Translations under genes and position numbers: made by a program
Notes under the pieces: generated by a model
Seen by the model: the letters and a program-made list of their open reading frames with translations, nothing else
The model's database searches: none
Told to the model about the DNA's origin: nothing
DNA from: Bryobacteraceae bacterium
GTDB lineage: Bacteria; Acidobacteriota; Terriglobia; Bryobacterales; Bryobacteraceae
Reading direction: 5' to 3'
DNA: 64,000 bases
NCBI GenBank assembly: GCA_041394945.1
Contig: JAWKHH010000001.1
Coordinates: 1,426,001-1,490,000, forward strand
Shown here: piece by piece, positions 44,937 to 55,928 of the stretch
Layout: every line of letters starts with the position of its first letter
Numbering within the stretch: position 1 is the first letter of the stretch

Positions 44937-46014
44937 TACAGCGAAATCTTACCCAAGATCACGGGGCCGCGTGCGCCGGTGGCGGAAGGGAGGTTGCCGT
45001 GGCGGCGATGCCAGGTGCGGTGGGCGAGGATGGCGAAGGCGACGGCTTCCTTGGCGTCGGGGTGGATGCCGTACTCTTCGGTGGTCGCGATGCGGGTTGC
45101 AGGAAGGTAGGCGGCGAGCAGGGCCATGAGTTGGGAGTTGCGCGTTCCGCCGCCGGCGGCGATGAGATCGTGCGGGGACGGACCGGCGAGGGCGATGCCG
45201 CGGGCGATGGTGACGGCGGTGAGGGCGGTGGCAGTGGCGATGAGGTTGTCGATGGGAGCGCCGGTGGCGGTGAGGCGAGCGATGAACGATTCGCCGTATT
45301 GCTCACGGCCGGCGGTTTTGGGCGGTGCGACGCGATAGTAGGGGTCGCGGAGGAGGTCTTCGAGAAGGGCGGTGTCCACCGTGCCGCGGCGGGCTCGCGC
45401 GCCATTGCGATCGAAGCGGGTGCGTCCTTGGGTGGCGCGCTCCACGAGCTGATCGACCACCATGTTGCCGGGGCCGGTATCGAAGGCGATCACGCCGTCC
45501 GGTTTGGCGGCGGGCGGGAGGACGGTGATGTTGGCGATTCCGCCGATGTTGAGCGCGACGCGGCGGCGGGTGCGGTGCGTGAAGAGAAGATGATCGACGA
45601 AGGGGACGAGCGGAGCGCCCTTGCCTCCGGCGGCGATGTCTCGGGGGCGAAAGTCGCTGACGACGGGGATGCCGGTGCGTTCGGCGAGGACGCTTCCATC
45701 ACCGATCTGGAGCGTGTTGCGGCCGGACTCGTGAAAGATGGTCTGGCCGTGGCAGCCAATCAACCGGACGCCTTCGACGCGGGCGTCGCGGCAGAGGCGG
45801 GTGAACGCGGCAGCGTACTGTTCGGCGAGAGCGAAGTTGAGCCGCGAAATATCAGCGGTGTGGCAGACGCGATTGGAGACGGCGAGGATGGCTTCGCGGA
45901 AGCGCTTCGGGTACGGCGTGGACGCGAAGGCTACGGTCCGGATGCGGCGGCCGATGTCGACGATGGCGACGTCGATGCCATCGAGCGAAGTGCCGCTCAT
46001 GATGCCAGCGACTC

Positions 46015-46018
<4 letters not shown>
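44936..46018 (-). CDS. anmK: Anhydro-N-acetylmuramic acid kinase
   Basis: 360 aa. The N-terminal ATP-binding 'IMSGTSLDGIDVAIVD' is the family signature. 'IGCHGQTIFHE' and 'TLQIGDGSVLAERTG' follow, then 'DFRPRDIAAGGKGAPLVPF' and a late 'LIAAGGGTRN'. It phosphorylates and opens 1,6-anhydro-MurNAc during cell-wall recycling, giving MurNAc-6-phosphate. The start overlaps the mutS stop (ATGA). No murQ (etherase) is seen nearby. Confidence 0.95.
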
Positions 46019-48597
<2,579 letters not shown>

Positions 48598-48600
48598 CGA

Positions 48601-49863
48601 TCAGGAGTAGAGTCCCCGAAGCTTGATGGTGAAAGCGACGCGGTCCAGGGCGAGCATGTAGGCGGCGGTGCGGTTGTTGACAGTGTGCTTCTCGCGATAT
48701 TTAACGACATCGCGGAAAGAGTTCACCATGATCTCTTCGAGGCGGGTGTTGATGAGGTCTTCGTTCCAGAAGAAGCCCTGGCGATCCTGCACCCACTCGA
48801 AGTACGAAACGGTGACTCCGCCGGCGTTGGCGAGAATATCGGGGAGGACGAAGATGCCCTTGTCGCGGAGAACGACGTCGGCGGCGGGTGTGGTTGGGCC
48901 GTTGGCCCCTTCGGTGACGATCTTGCAGTTGAGCTTCGGCGCCGTCTTCGAGGTAATGACGTTCTCTTTGGCGGCGGGCAGGAGAACGTCGCATTTCTGA
49001 AAAAGGGCTTCGTCGCGGTTGAGGTTCTCCGCGCCGGGAAAATCGAGAACGGAACCGGTCTTGCGGCGGTGGTTCATGAGGGCGAGCACGTCGATGCCAT
49101 GCTCGTTGCGCACCGCTCCGTCGGATTCGATGACGGAGATGATGCGGAAGCCGCGTTCGGCCATGAGTTTGGCGGCCATGCCGCCGACGTTGCCGAAGCC
49201 CTGAACGACGACGCTGGCGCCTTCGACGGGCATGCCGAGGTATTCGAGCGCCTGCAGGGTGACGATCATGCAGCCGCGGCCGGTGGCTTCCGTACGTCCG
49301 CGGGAGCCCCCGAGGTCGAGGGGCTTGCCGGTGACGACGCCGGTGGTGGTGGCGCGGACGTGCATGGAGTAGGTATCCATCAGCCAGGCCATCACCTGCT
49401 GATTGGTGTTCATGTCCGGCGCGGGAATGTCTTTGTCGGGGCCAAGGAACTCGATGATGTCGGCGGTGTAGCGGCGGGTGAGGCGCTCCAGTTCGCCGGC
49501 CGAAAGGATCTCAGGATCGCAGACGACGCCGCCCTTGCCGCCGCCGTAGGGGATATTGACGACGGCGCATTTCCACGTCATCCAGCTTGCGAGGGCGCGG
49601 ACCTCCTCGAGGGTGACGTCCGGGGCGTAGCGGATGCCGCCCTTGGCGGGGCCGCGCGCGATGGAGTGCTGAACCCGATACCCGGTGAACACTTCGATGC
49701 GTTCGTCGTCGAGCAGGACGGGGATATAGACGGTGATCTCCCGCGCCGGAGTGCGGAGGACTTTTTGAAGACCTTCGTCGATTTCGAGGATTTCGGCGGC
49801 GGTGTTGAACCTGTGCTCGGCGGCCAGCCACGGGTTCAGTTCGTTGTCTGCAAACACGCTCAT
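48601..49863 (-). CDS. gdhA: Glutamate dehydrogenase
   Basis: 420 aa from the ATG 49863; a GTG at 49875 is in frame. The Glu/Leu/Phe/Val dehydrogenase active-site motif is 'VNIPYGGGKGGVVCDP', with the substrate Lys in 'GPAKGGIRYAPDV'. The Rossmann fold is 'VVVQGFGNVGGMAAKL'. It interconverts glutamate with 2-oxoglutarate and ammonia. It is the first gene of the gdhA-mutS-anmK-esterase operon and is divergent from rpiB. Confidence 0.95.
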   Translation of the reverse strand: MSVFADNELNPWLAAEHRFNTAAEILEIDEGLQKVLRTPAREITVYIPVLLDDERIEVFTGYRVQHSIARGPAKGGIRYAPDVTLEEVRALASWMTWKCAVVNIPYGGGKGGVVCDPEILSAGELERLTRRYTADIIEFLGPDKDIPAPDMNTNQQVMAWLMDTYSMHVRATTTGVVTGKPLDLGGSRGRTEATGRGCMIVTLQALEYLGMPVEGASVVVQGFGNVGGMAAKLMAERGFRIISVIESDGAVRNEHGIDVLALMNHRRKTGSVLDFPGAENLNRDEALFQKCDVLLPAAKENVITSKTAPKLNCKIVTEGANGPTTPAADVVLRDKGIFVLPDILANAGGVTVSYFEWVQDRQGFFWNEDLINTRLEEIMVNSFRDVVKYREKHTVNNRTAAYMLALDRVAFTIKLRGLYS

Positions 49864-49917
49864 CGGGGTTCGCACCCATTATTGCAGGAATAGAAACTCG
49901 CCTAAACTAGAGTATTC

Positions 49918-50529
49918 ATGCGCGCGGTGGTTACCGAAGCCGATGTGCCGAGCCAGGGCGAATTGTGGATCGCCGAGGGGAGTATTGTCACTATGGCGGC
50001 GCGAGAGAAGGCGGCGGCGATGGGCGTGCGGCTGGTGGAGGCGCCGGCGGGAGAGATATCGGGAATGGCGCCGCCAGCGCGCACGGTGGCGATCGGATCC
50101 GACCATGGCGGGTTTCGCTTGAAACAGGAATTGCTTCCCGTGTTGGCATCGTGCGGAGTGACGGCGCGGGACGTTGGCGTGCACGCGGAGACGCCGGCGG
50201 ACTATCCGGACATCGCGGTGGCGGTGGCGGATCTCGTGGCCGGCGGCGCGGCGGCGCGTGGAATCGTGGTGGACGGCGCAGGCATCGGATCGTCCATGGC
50301 GGCGAACAAGGTGGCGGGCGTGCGGGCATCGCTTTGCTGGGACCAGGCCTCGGCGAAGAACGCGCGCGAGCACAACGACGCGAACGTGTTGACGCTGGGC
50401 GGGCGACTGCTGACGGCGTCGCAGGCGGAAGCGATCGTGCGGACGTGGCTGGCGACGCCGTTCGCCGGGGGGCGCCATCAGGCGCGGGTGGACAAGATCA
50501 TGGCGATCGAAGAGCGGGGCCGGTCATGA
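49918..50529 (+). CDS. rpiB: RpiB/LacAB-family sugar-phosphate isomerase with N-terminal extension
   Basis: 203 aa, about 50 longer than usual. The RpiB core starts at 'TVAIGSDHGGFRLKQEL' and continues through 'DYPDIAVAVADLV', 'GIVVDGAGIGSSMAANKV' and 'REHNDANVLTLGGR'. In RpiB the catalytic Cys usually lies in a GTGIG-like loop ('CGTGIG'); here the loop reads 'DGAGIG', so the Cys is absent. The extra N-terminus ('RAVVTEADVPSQGEL', 'GSIVTMAAREKAAAMGVRLV') resembles extensions on enzymes of microcompartment/Eut loci. It is ATGA-coupled to deoC. Confidence 0.82.
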   Translation: MRAVVTEADVPSQGELWIAEGSIVTMAAREKAAAMGVRLVEAPAGEISGMAPPARTVAIGSDHGGFRLKQELLPVLASCGVTARDVGVHAETPADYPDIAVAVADLVAGGAAARGIVVDGAGIGSSMAANKVAGVRASLCWDQASAKNAREHNDANVLTLGGRLLTASQAEAIVRTWLATPFAGGRHQARVDKIMAIEERGRS

Positions 50530-51422
50530 CAGGGCAGGAACTGGATCAACTGGTGGCGGCGATCGGCGATGCGCTGCTGGCGCGGATGGGGACGGCGCGG
50601 CCGGCGCGCGGCGAAGGGCTGGAGATCGGGGCGGCGGTGTGCCCCGGATGCACCCAGCGATGCGTCGAGACGTGCTTAGGGAAATCCCGCGCGATTGTGG
50701 CGGCCGGCGCGGACCGGATGTCGGCGAGCGAGCGGGTGACGGGCGTGGACCCGGCGCTGGCGGCGATGATCGACCACACGCTTTTGCGCGCGGACGCGAC
50801 GCAGGGTGAGATCGATACGTTGTGCGCGGAGGCGGCGCGATTCCGATTCGCGTCGGTTTGCGTGAATGGTTACTGGGTTCCACGGGCGTCGGCGGCGCTG
50901 CGCGGAACAGGGGTGAAAGTGTGCACGGTGATCGGCTTTCCGTTGGGCGCGACGACGACCGAGGCGAAGGCGGCGGAGACGGAGTCGGCGATTCGGGCCG
51001 GGGCGGAGGAAGTGGACATGGTGATCAACGTGGGGGCGTTGAAATCCGGCGACGTGGAGGGCGTGCGGCAGGATATCGCGGCGGTGGTGCGCGCGGCGCA
51101 CGGGGCGGGCGTGATGGTGAAGGTGATTCTCGAGACGGCGCTGCTCGAGGACGGAGAGAAGCGGGCGGCGTGCGGCGCGGCGAAGGCGGCGGGGGCGGAT
51201 TTCGTGAAGACGTCGACGGGTTTTTCCAAGCACGGGGCGACGGTGCACGATGTGGCGTTGATGCGGGAGGCGGTGGGTCCGGCCATGGGCGTGAAGGCTT
51301 CGGGCGGGATCCGGACGCGGGAGGACGCTGTGGCGATGGCGGCGGCGGGCGCGACGCGAATCGGCGCGTCGGCAAGCGTGAAGATCGTGGGCGGCGGCGA
51401 TGCCGGAGCGCAGAGTTACTAA
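50526..51422 (+). CDS. deoC: Deoxyribose-phosphate aldolase with Cys-rich N-terminal extension
   Basis: 298 aa; a usual DeoC is ~220-260. ATG 50526 overlaps the rpiB stop. The aldolase core begins at 'MIDHTLLRADATQGEI' and includes 'VCTVIGFPLGATTTEAK', the Schiff-base Lys in 'DFVKTSTGFSKHGAT', and 'GVKASGGIRTREDA'. The extra ~75 residues carry C39, C42, C46 and C50 (CxxCxxxCxxxC), suggesting a metal or Fe-S site. The reaction is cleavage of deoxyribose-5-phosphate to glyceraldehyde-3-phosphate and acetaldehyde. Confidence 0.9.
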   Translation: MTGQELDQLVAAIGDALLARMGTARPARGEGLEIGAAVCPGCTQRCVETCLGKSRAIVAAGADRMSASERVTGVDPALAAMIDHTLLRADATQGEIDTLCAEAARFRFASVCVNGYWVPRASAALRGTGVKVCTVIGFPLGATTTEAKAAETESAIRAGAEEVDMVINVGALKSGDVEGVRQDIAAVVRAAHGAGVMVKVILETALLEDGEKRAACGAAKAAGADFVKTSTGFSKHGATVHDVALMREAVGPAMGVKASGGIRTREDAVAMAAAGATRIGASASVKIVGGGDAGAQSY

Positions 51423-51424
51423 CG

Positions 51425-53212
51425 ATGAATCCGGTGAATACGGGGCGCGGGACGCCTTTCAAGGATCGCTCGGAACTGCTCGATTTCCTGCTCGAGGTGG
51501 CGACCGCAACAGCGGCGACGCTCGATCTGGACAAGCTGCTGAAGGATCTGGCGGCGTTCGTGGAGGCGGTTGTTCCCTCGGGGCTGATCGCGATCCTGCT
51601 CTACTCGGAGCGGCTGAAGGGTCTGGTGGTCCGCTACCAGGTGGGCTACAATCCGGACTCGCTGAAAGACCTGGTGATCCCGCTCGATGAAGGGTTGACG
51701 GGCGTGGCGGCTTCGGCGCGGATGCCGATCGTAGAGGGGGACGTGCGGTCTCACCCGCACTATCTTCCGGGGCTCGACGCAGTGCAATCGGAGATGGCGA
51801 TCCCGATGATTGCGCGGGGAAAGCTGGTGGGCGTGATCGACGTACAATCGACGTCGCGGAACGCGTTCACGCAGGAGCATTCGGCGATGGTGCAGTTGAT
51901 CGCGTCGCGGGCGTCGGCGGCGATCGTGAACGCGAGGCTGTTCCGGCGGCTGGACCGGCAGAACCGGACGCTGCGGACGTTGTCGGCGATTTCGCGGGAG
52001 TTTTCGTCCACGCTGAACCTGGACGAGATTTTGAACAAGGCGGCAAACGCGGTGCGGCGGCTGATCAGCTACGACGCGTTCACGATCCTGCTCGCCGACG
52101 AACAGGCGGGCATGCTCCGAAGCCGGCTGAGCCTGCGCTACGACAAGCGGGTGCGGCTGGACAATCTTCCGATGGGCGAAGGGATCACCGGGGCGGCGGC
52201 GCAATCGCGCGAACCGGTGCTTGTGGAAGATACGCTCGCCGATGACAGGTACGTCGAGACGAGTACGGGGATTCGTTCGGAGCTGGCAGTGCCGCTCCTG
52301 CTGCAGGACCGGCTGATCGGAGTGATGGATCTCGAGAGCGAGCGGGTGGGATCGTTCACCGAAGACCACGTGCAGACGATGCGGCTGCTCGCGCCCCTAG
52401 TGGCGTCGGCGGTGGAGAACGCGCGGCTGTACGGCGAAGTGGACCGGCGCAAGCGGCGAATGGAGGCGGACCTGGCGGCGGCGCGCGCCCTGCAACAGAC
52501 GCTGCTGCCGCGCGAGGATCCGGAGATTCCGGGACTGGAGATCGGAATCGCATTCCGTCCGGCGGCGGAGATTTCCGGGGACGTGTTCGATTTCTTCGAG
52601 CGGGAGGACGCGGCGCTGATCGTGTTCGGGGACGTTTCGGGCAAGAGCGCCGCCGCCGCGCTATACGGGTCGATGGTGACGGGCCTGTTGCGAACGCTCG
52701 CGCCGCGGAGGAAGAATCCGGCGGCGCTGGTGGAGGCGCTCAACGAAGCGCTGCTCGAAAAGCGCGTGGGCGATAAGTATCTGACGTTGATGGTGATGCT
52801 GTGGGAGCCGAAGACGGGGTCCCTGCGGATGGCGAACGCGGCGGCGTCACCGCCTTTGGTGCTGCGGCGCGGACACTATCTGAAGCCGCATTCGGAAGGG
52901 TTTCCGCTCGGGTTGTTCGCCGGCGCGGCTTATGAGGAGACGACGTTCGCAACGCAGCCTGGGGACCTAGTCGTGCTTTATTCGGACGGGATTCAGGATC
53001 AGTCGAACACCGAGGGTGCGATCTACGGAGATGCGCGGCTGGAGGAGTTCCTGCTCGAATGCGCCGAGGCTCCGGCGAGAGAGATCGCCGATGGGTTGAT
53101 CGCGGACCTGGACCGCTTTCGCGGCGGCGCGAGGATCCACGACGATCAGACGGTGGTGGCGATTCGGATTGCGCAGAATAACCGCGTAGCGCGGGATGGA
53201 GACGGAATTTGA
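51425..53212 (+). CDS. PP2C/SpoIIE-type serine phosphatase with two GAF domains
   Basis: 595 aa from the ATG 51425, two bases after the deoC stop. GAF1 spans ~20-165 and GAF2 ~185-335 ('SYDAFTILLADEQAG'). A coiled linker ('AARALQQTLLPRE') leads to the RsbU/SpoIIE phosphatase (~375-590). The metal-binding Asp residues are in 'EISGDVFDFF', 'LVVLYSDGIQD' and 'IHDDQTVV'. Such proteins usually act on anti-sigma-factor antagonists in response to small ligands. No partner STAS or anti-sigma gene is adjacent. It is in an operon between deoC and lysA. Confidence 0.92.
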   Translation: MNPVNTGRGTPFKDRSELLDFLLEVATATAATLDLDKLLKDLAAFVEAVVPSGLIAILLYSERLKGLVVRYQVGYNPDSLKDLVIPLDEGLTGVAASARMPIVEGDVRSHPHYLPGLDAVQSEMAIPMIARGKLVGVIDVQSTSRNAFTQEHSAMVQLIASRASAAIVNARLFRRLDRQNRTLRTLSAISREFSSTLNLDEILNKAANAVRRLISYDAFTILLADEQAGMLRSRLSLRYDKRVRLDNLPMGEGITGAAAQSREPVLVEDTLADDRYVETSTGIRSELAVPLLLQDRLIGVMDLESERVGSFTEDHVQTMRLLAPLVASAVENARLYGEVDRRKRRMEADLAAARALQQTLLPREDPEIPGLEIGIAFRPAAEISGDVFDFFEREDAALIVFGDVSGKSAAAALYGSMVTGLLRTLAPRRKNPAALVEALNEALLEKRVGDKYLTLMVMLWEPKTGSLRMANAAASPPLVLRRGHYLKPHSEGFPLGLFAGAAYEETTFATQPGDLVVLYSDGIQDQSNTEGAIYGDARLEEFLLECAEAPAREIADGLIADLDRFRGGARIHDDQTVVAIRIAQNNRVARDGDGI

Positions 53213-54459
53213 TATCGGACACGTATCGCTATCGCGACGGTTCTCTTTATTGCGAGGAGGTGGCGCTGGACGACATCGCACGAAAGGCGGGCACGCCGTG
53301 CTACGTCTATTCGGCGACCGCGATCCGGGAACGCTATCGCGCGTACGACCGTGCGTTCGGATCGCGCCGGCGCCTGGTGTGCTACGCGGTGAAGGCGAAC
53401 TCGAATCTTTCGGTGCTGCGGCTGCTGGCCGAAGAAGGCGCCGGGTTCGACATCGTTTCCGGAGGCGAGCTGTATCGCGTGCTGGCGGCGGGAGCACGGG
53501 CGGACCGGGTGGTTTTTTCGGGCGCCGGGAAGACGCGCGAAGAGATCGACTACGGGCTCGCGAGCGGCGTGCAATGCTTCAACTGCGAGTCCTGGGACGA
53601 ACTGGTGCTGATCGACTCATTGGCGGCGCGGCTGGGCAAGCGGCCACGTGTGGCGTTTCGGGTGAATCCGGATGTCGACGCCGAGACGCACCGGCATATT
53701 TCGACGGGCACGAAGATCAACAAGTTCGGCATCGATATCGACCAGGCGCGCGAGGTGTACGCGGAGGCGGCGAAGTTTCAGAACGTGAGCGTGGAGGGGG
53801 TTTCGTGCCACATCGGCTCGCAGATCTTCAACACGGAGAAGATGTTCGAGGCGGCGGCGCGGGTGGCGGCGTTGGCCCGGGAGCTACGGGCGTCGGGGAT
53901 CGCGATCGGACATCTGGACCTGGGCGGCGGGCTGGGCGTGGCCTACGAGGGAACGGAGCAGGCGCCGGCGGTGGAGGCATTCGTGCAAGAACTGTGCCGG
54001 CGGCTTCCCGACGACGGGATCGCGCTGCAGCTAGAGCCGGGGCGGTCCATCGTGGCCGACGCGGGGGTGATGCTCACGCGGGTGCTGTACCGGAAAGACA
54101 CGCCGTCGAAGCGGTTCATGATCGTCGATGCTTCGATGGCGGAGTTGATTCGACCGGTGCTGTACGAGGCTCATCACGAGATCCTGCCGGTGCGGCAGGC
54201 GCCGGAGCGAGGAACTGTCGTGGCGGACGTGGTGGGTCCGGTGTGCGAGAGCGGCGATTTTCTGGCGCAGGATCGCGAGATGGCGAACGCGATGCCTCGG
54301 GATCTACTCGCCGTGTGCACGGCAGGAGCGTACGGATTCGTGCAGGCGTCGAATTACAACTCGCGGCCGCGGCCAGCGGAGGTGCTGGTGGAAGGATCGG
54401 CGTGGCGCGTCGTGCGTGAGCGGGAAACGGTGGAAGACCTGGTGCGCGGGGAGCGGTAG
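53209..54459 (+). CDS. lysA: Diaminopimelate decarboxylase
   Basis: 416 aa. A TTG start at 53209 overlaps the previous stop (TTGA) and has GGAGACGGAAT upstream. The PLP Lys is in 'VCYAVKANSN', the glycine-rich phosphate-binding stretch is 'LDLGGGLGVAY', and 'LQLEPGRSIVADAG' and the active-site Cys/Glu in 'GPVCESGDFLAQD' complete the family set. It makes lysine from meso-diaminopimelate. It is the last gene of the rpiB-deoC-phosphatase-lysA operon and converges on the transporter gene one base on. Confidence 0.95.
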   Translation: MISDTYRYRDGSLYCEEVALDDIARKAGTPCYVYSATAIRERYRAYDRAFGSRRRLVCYAVKANSNLSVLRLLAEEGAGFDIVSGGELYRVLAAGARADRVVFSGAGKTREEIDYGLASGVQCFNCESWDELVLIDSLAARLGKRPRVAFRVNPDVDAETHRHISTGTKINKFGIDIDQAREVYAEAAKFQNVSVEGVSCHIGSQIFNTEKMFEAAARVAALARELRASGIAIGHLDLGGGLGVAYEGTEQAPAVEAFVQELCRRLPDDGIALQLEPGRSIVADAGVMLTRVLYRKDTPSKRFMIVDASMAELIRPVLYEAHHEILPVRQAPERGTVVADVVGPVCESGDFLAQDREMANAMPRDLLAVCTAGAYGFVQASNYNSRPRPAEVLVEGSAWRVVRERETVEDLVRGER

Positions 54460-54460
54460 G

Positions 54461-55921
54461 CTACCAACCGAAGAACGCGCGCACCTTGGGCCACTGCTGC
54501 GCGAAAGCAATCGAAGAAATCCCAATGTAGAAGATGGCGCAGGCGACAAGGCCGAGGCGCTGGAACCAGCCGGGGCGCAGTTGTTCCGGCAGATGCACCA
54601 TCAACGCCCAGAGCGTGTGAAGGGCGGAGAAGCCGAGGGAGAAGTTCCAGAGGACGCCAGTGGCGATGGCGAGCACGAGGGGGTTCGGCGTGAGGTTGAG
54701 CGCGATCAGTCCCCACACGCAGTAGAGCGCGAGGATGGTGTAGTAGACGTACTTGACCTTGTGACCGTCGAGGCCGCGCATTCGGGAAGAACCGATCCAG
54801 ATGACGTCAGTCCAGCGGCGGGCGATATTGTCGAGTTGGGAGACCTGCGTCGGAGCCATCACAAGGAATCCGCAAAGCAGCGTAAGGAACCAGAAGATCT
54901 GGCCGTGGCGGCCGGCGATGGCTTGCGCGGTGAGAGCAGCGGCGGAGTTGCCGTCGACGTTCTGGACGCCGCGGATGAACTCGTAGGAAACGATGGCCGG
55001 GAGCGCCATGCCAAGGACGCAGCCGGGTCCCCAGAGCCAGAACTGGTCGCGATGGATGACGTGGAGCCAGCGGCGCCAGCGGGGGAGCGATTCGGATTCA
55101 TCGAGGTCGAACACTTTGCCGGTATGGGAGAGCTTGATTGAGCGTCCGCCTACCATGCTGGGGATGGCGCCGACGGTGCCGCCCATGCCCCAGCCCTTGT
55201 CGCGCGTGTAGTTGGAGAAGGCGGAGTTCGTGAGTCCGCCGGCCCCGGCCACGGCGGAGAAGGCGGCAAGGGTGGCCCAGTTCACTTCGCCAGAAGGCAC
55301 CTGCCCGAACTTGAAGAAGCCAGTGAGGATTTCCCACCAGGTGCCTGGGCTGGCGAAGAAGACCGCGACAAAGCAAAGGTAGGTGAGGATAACGACGAGC
55401 TTGGTGACCATCACGCGCTCGAGCGCGTTGTAGACCTTGCCGCCGAAGATGAGCGGGATGAAGGCGACGAGGAAGATGCAGTAGCCGAGGGTCTTGACGA
55501 AGGCGGCGTCGGCGGTTGTGGGGAGGCGTCCGAGGATGGATGCGGCGAGCGGGACGGCGGCGTTGGAAGAGAGGTATGGCCAGACGCTGCCGATTTCGAA
55601 GAGGAGATAGAAGCAGGTCCAGAAAAGGGGTCCAGGGAAGGTGCGGAACCAGCCGACGAAGATCGTTTCGCCGGTGTAAAGCGTGTAGCGCATCACCGAG
55701 AGGTTATAGGCGACCTGGACGAGGATAGAGATGGTGGCGAGCCAGAGGATCTGGCCGCCGTACTGGGCGGTGACGAGGGGTCCGAAGAGCCATTCGCCGC
55801 CGCCGATGTTGGCGCCTACCATGACGATGCCGGGGCCGATGAGGGCGGTCCAACGGCGGCGTTCCGGGACGGGAGGTTCTGGGAGAGCTTCTACTTTCCA
55901 GTCCGGGAACGTGGCGGGCAT
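54461..55921 (-). CDS. Nramp-related membrane transporter
   Basis: 486 aa with about eleven membrane segments. The TM1 region reads 'GPGIVMVGANIGGGEW'. Nramp metal transporters have a DPGN motif here, which is replaced by IGGG. The TM6-type loop is likewise not the MPH motif. A soluble insertion (~residues 270-310) interrupts the bundle. It is therefore probably not a Mn/Fe importer of the classical kind; a branch of the same fold with another ligand is likelier. The start is seven bases before the ligase gene's stop. Confidence 0.75.
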   Translation of the reverse strand: MPATFPDWKVEALPEPPVPERRRWTALIGPGIVMVGANIGGGEWLFGPLVTAQYGGQILWLATISILVQVAYNLSVMRYTLYTGETIFVGWFRTFPGPLFWTCFYLLFEIGSVWPYLSSNAAVPLAASILGRLPTTADAAFVKTLGYCIFLVAFIPLIFGGKVYNALERVMVTKLVVILTYLCFVAVFFASPGTWWEILTGFFKFGQVPSGEVNWATLAAFSAVAGAGGLTNSAFSNYTRDKGWGMGGTVGAIPSMVGGRSIKLSHTGKVFDLDESESLPRWRRWLHVIHRDQFWLWGPGCVLGMALPAIVSYEFIRGVQNVDGNSAAALTAQAIAGRHGQIFWFLTLLCGFLVMAPTQVSQLDNIARRWTDVIWIGSSRMRGLDGHKVKYVYYTILALYCVWGLIALNLTPNPLVLAIATGVLWNFSLGFSALHTLWALMVHLPEQLRPGWFQRLGLVACAIFYIGISSIAFAQQWPKVRAFFGW

Positions 55922-55928
55922 GAGGCCG

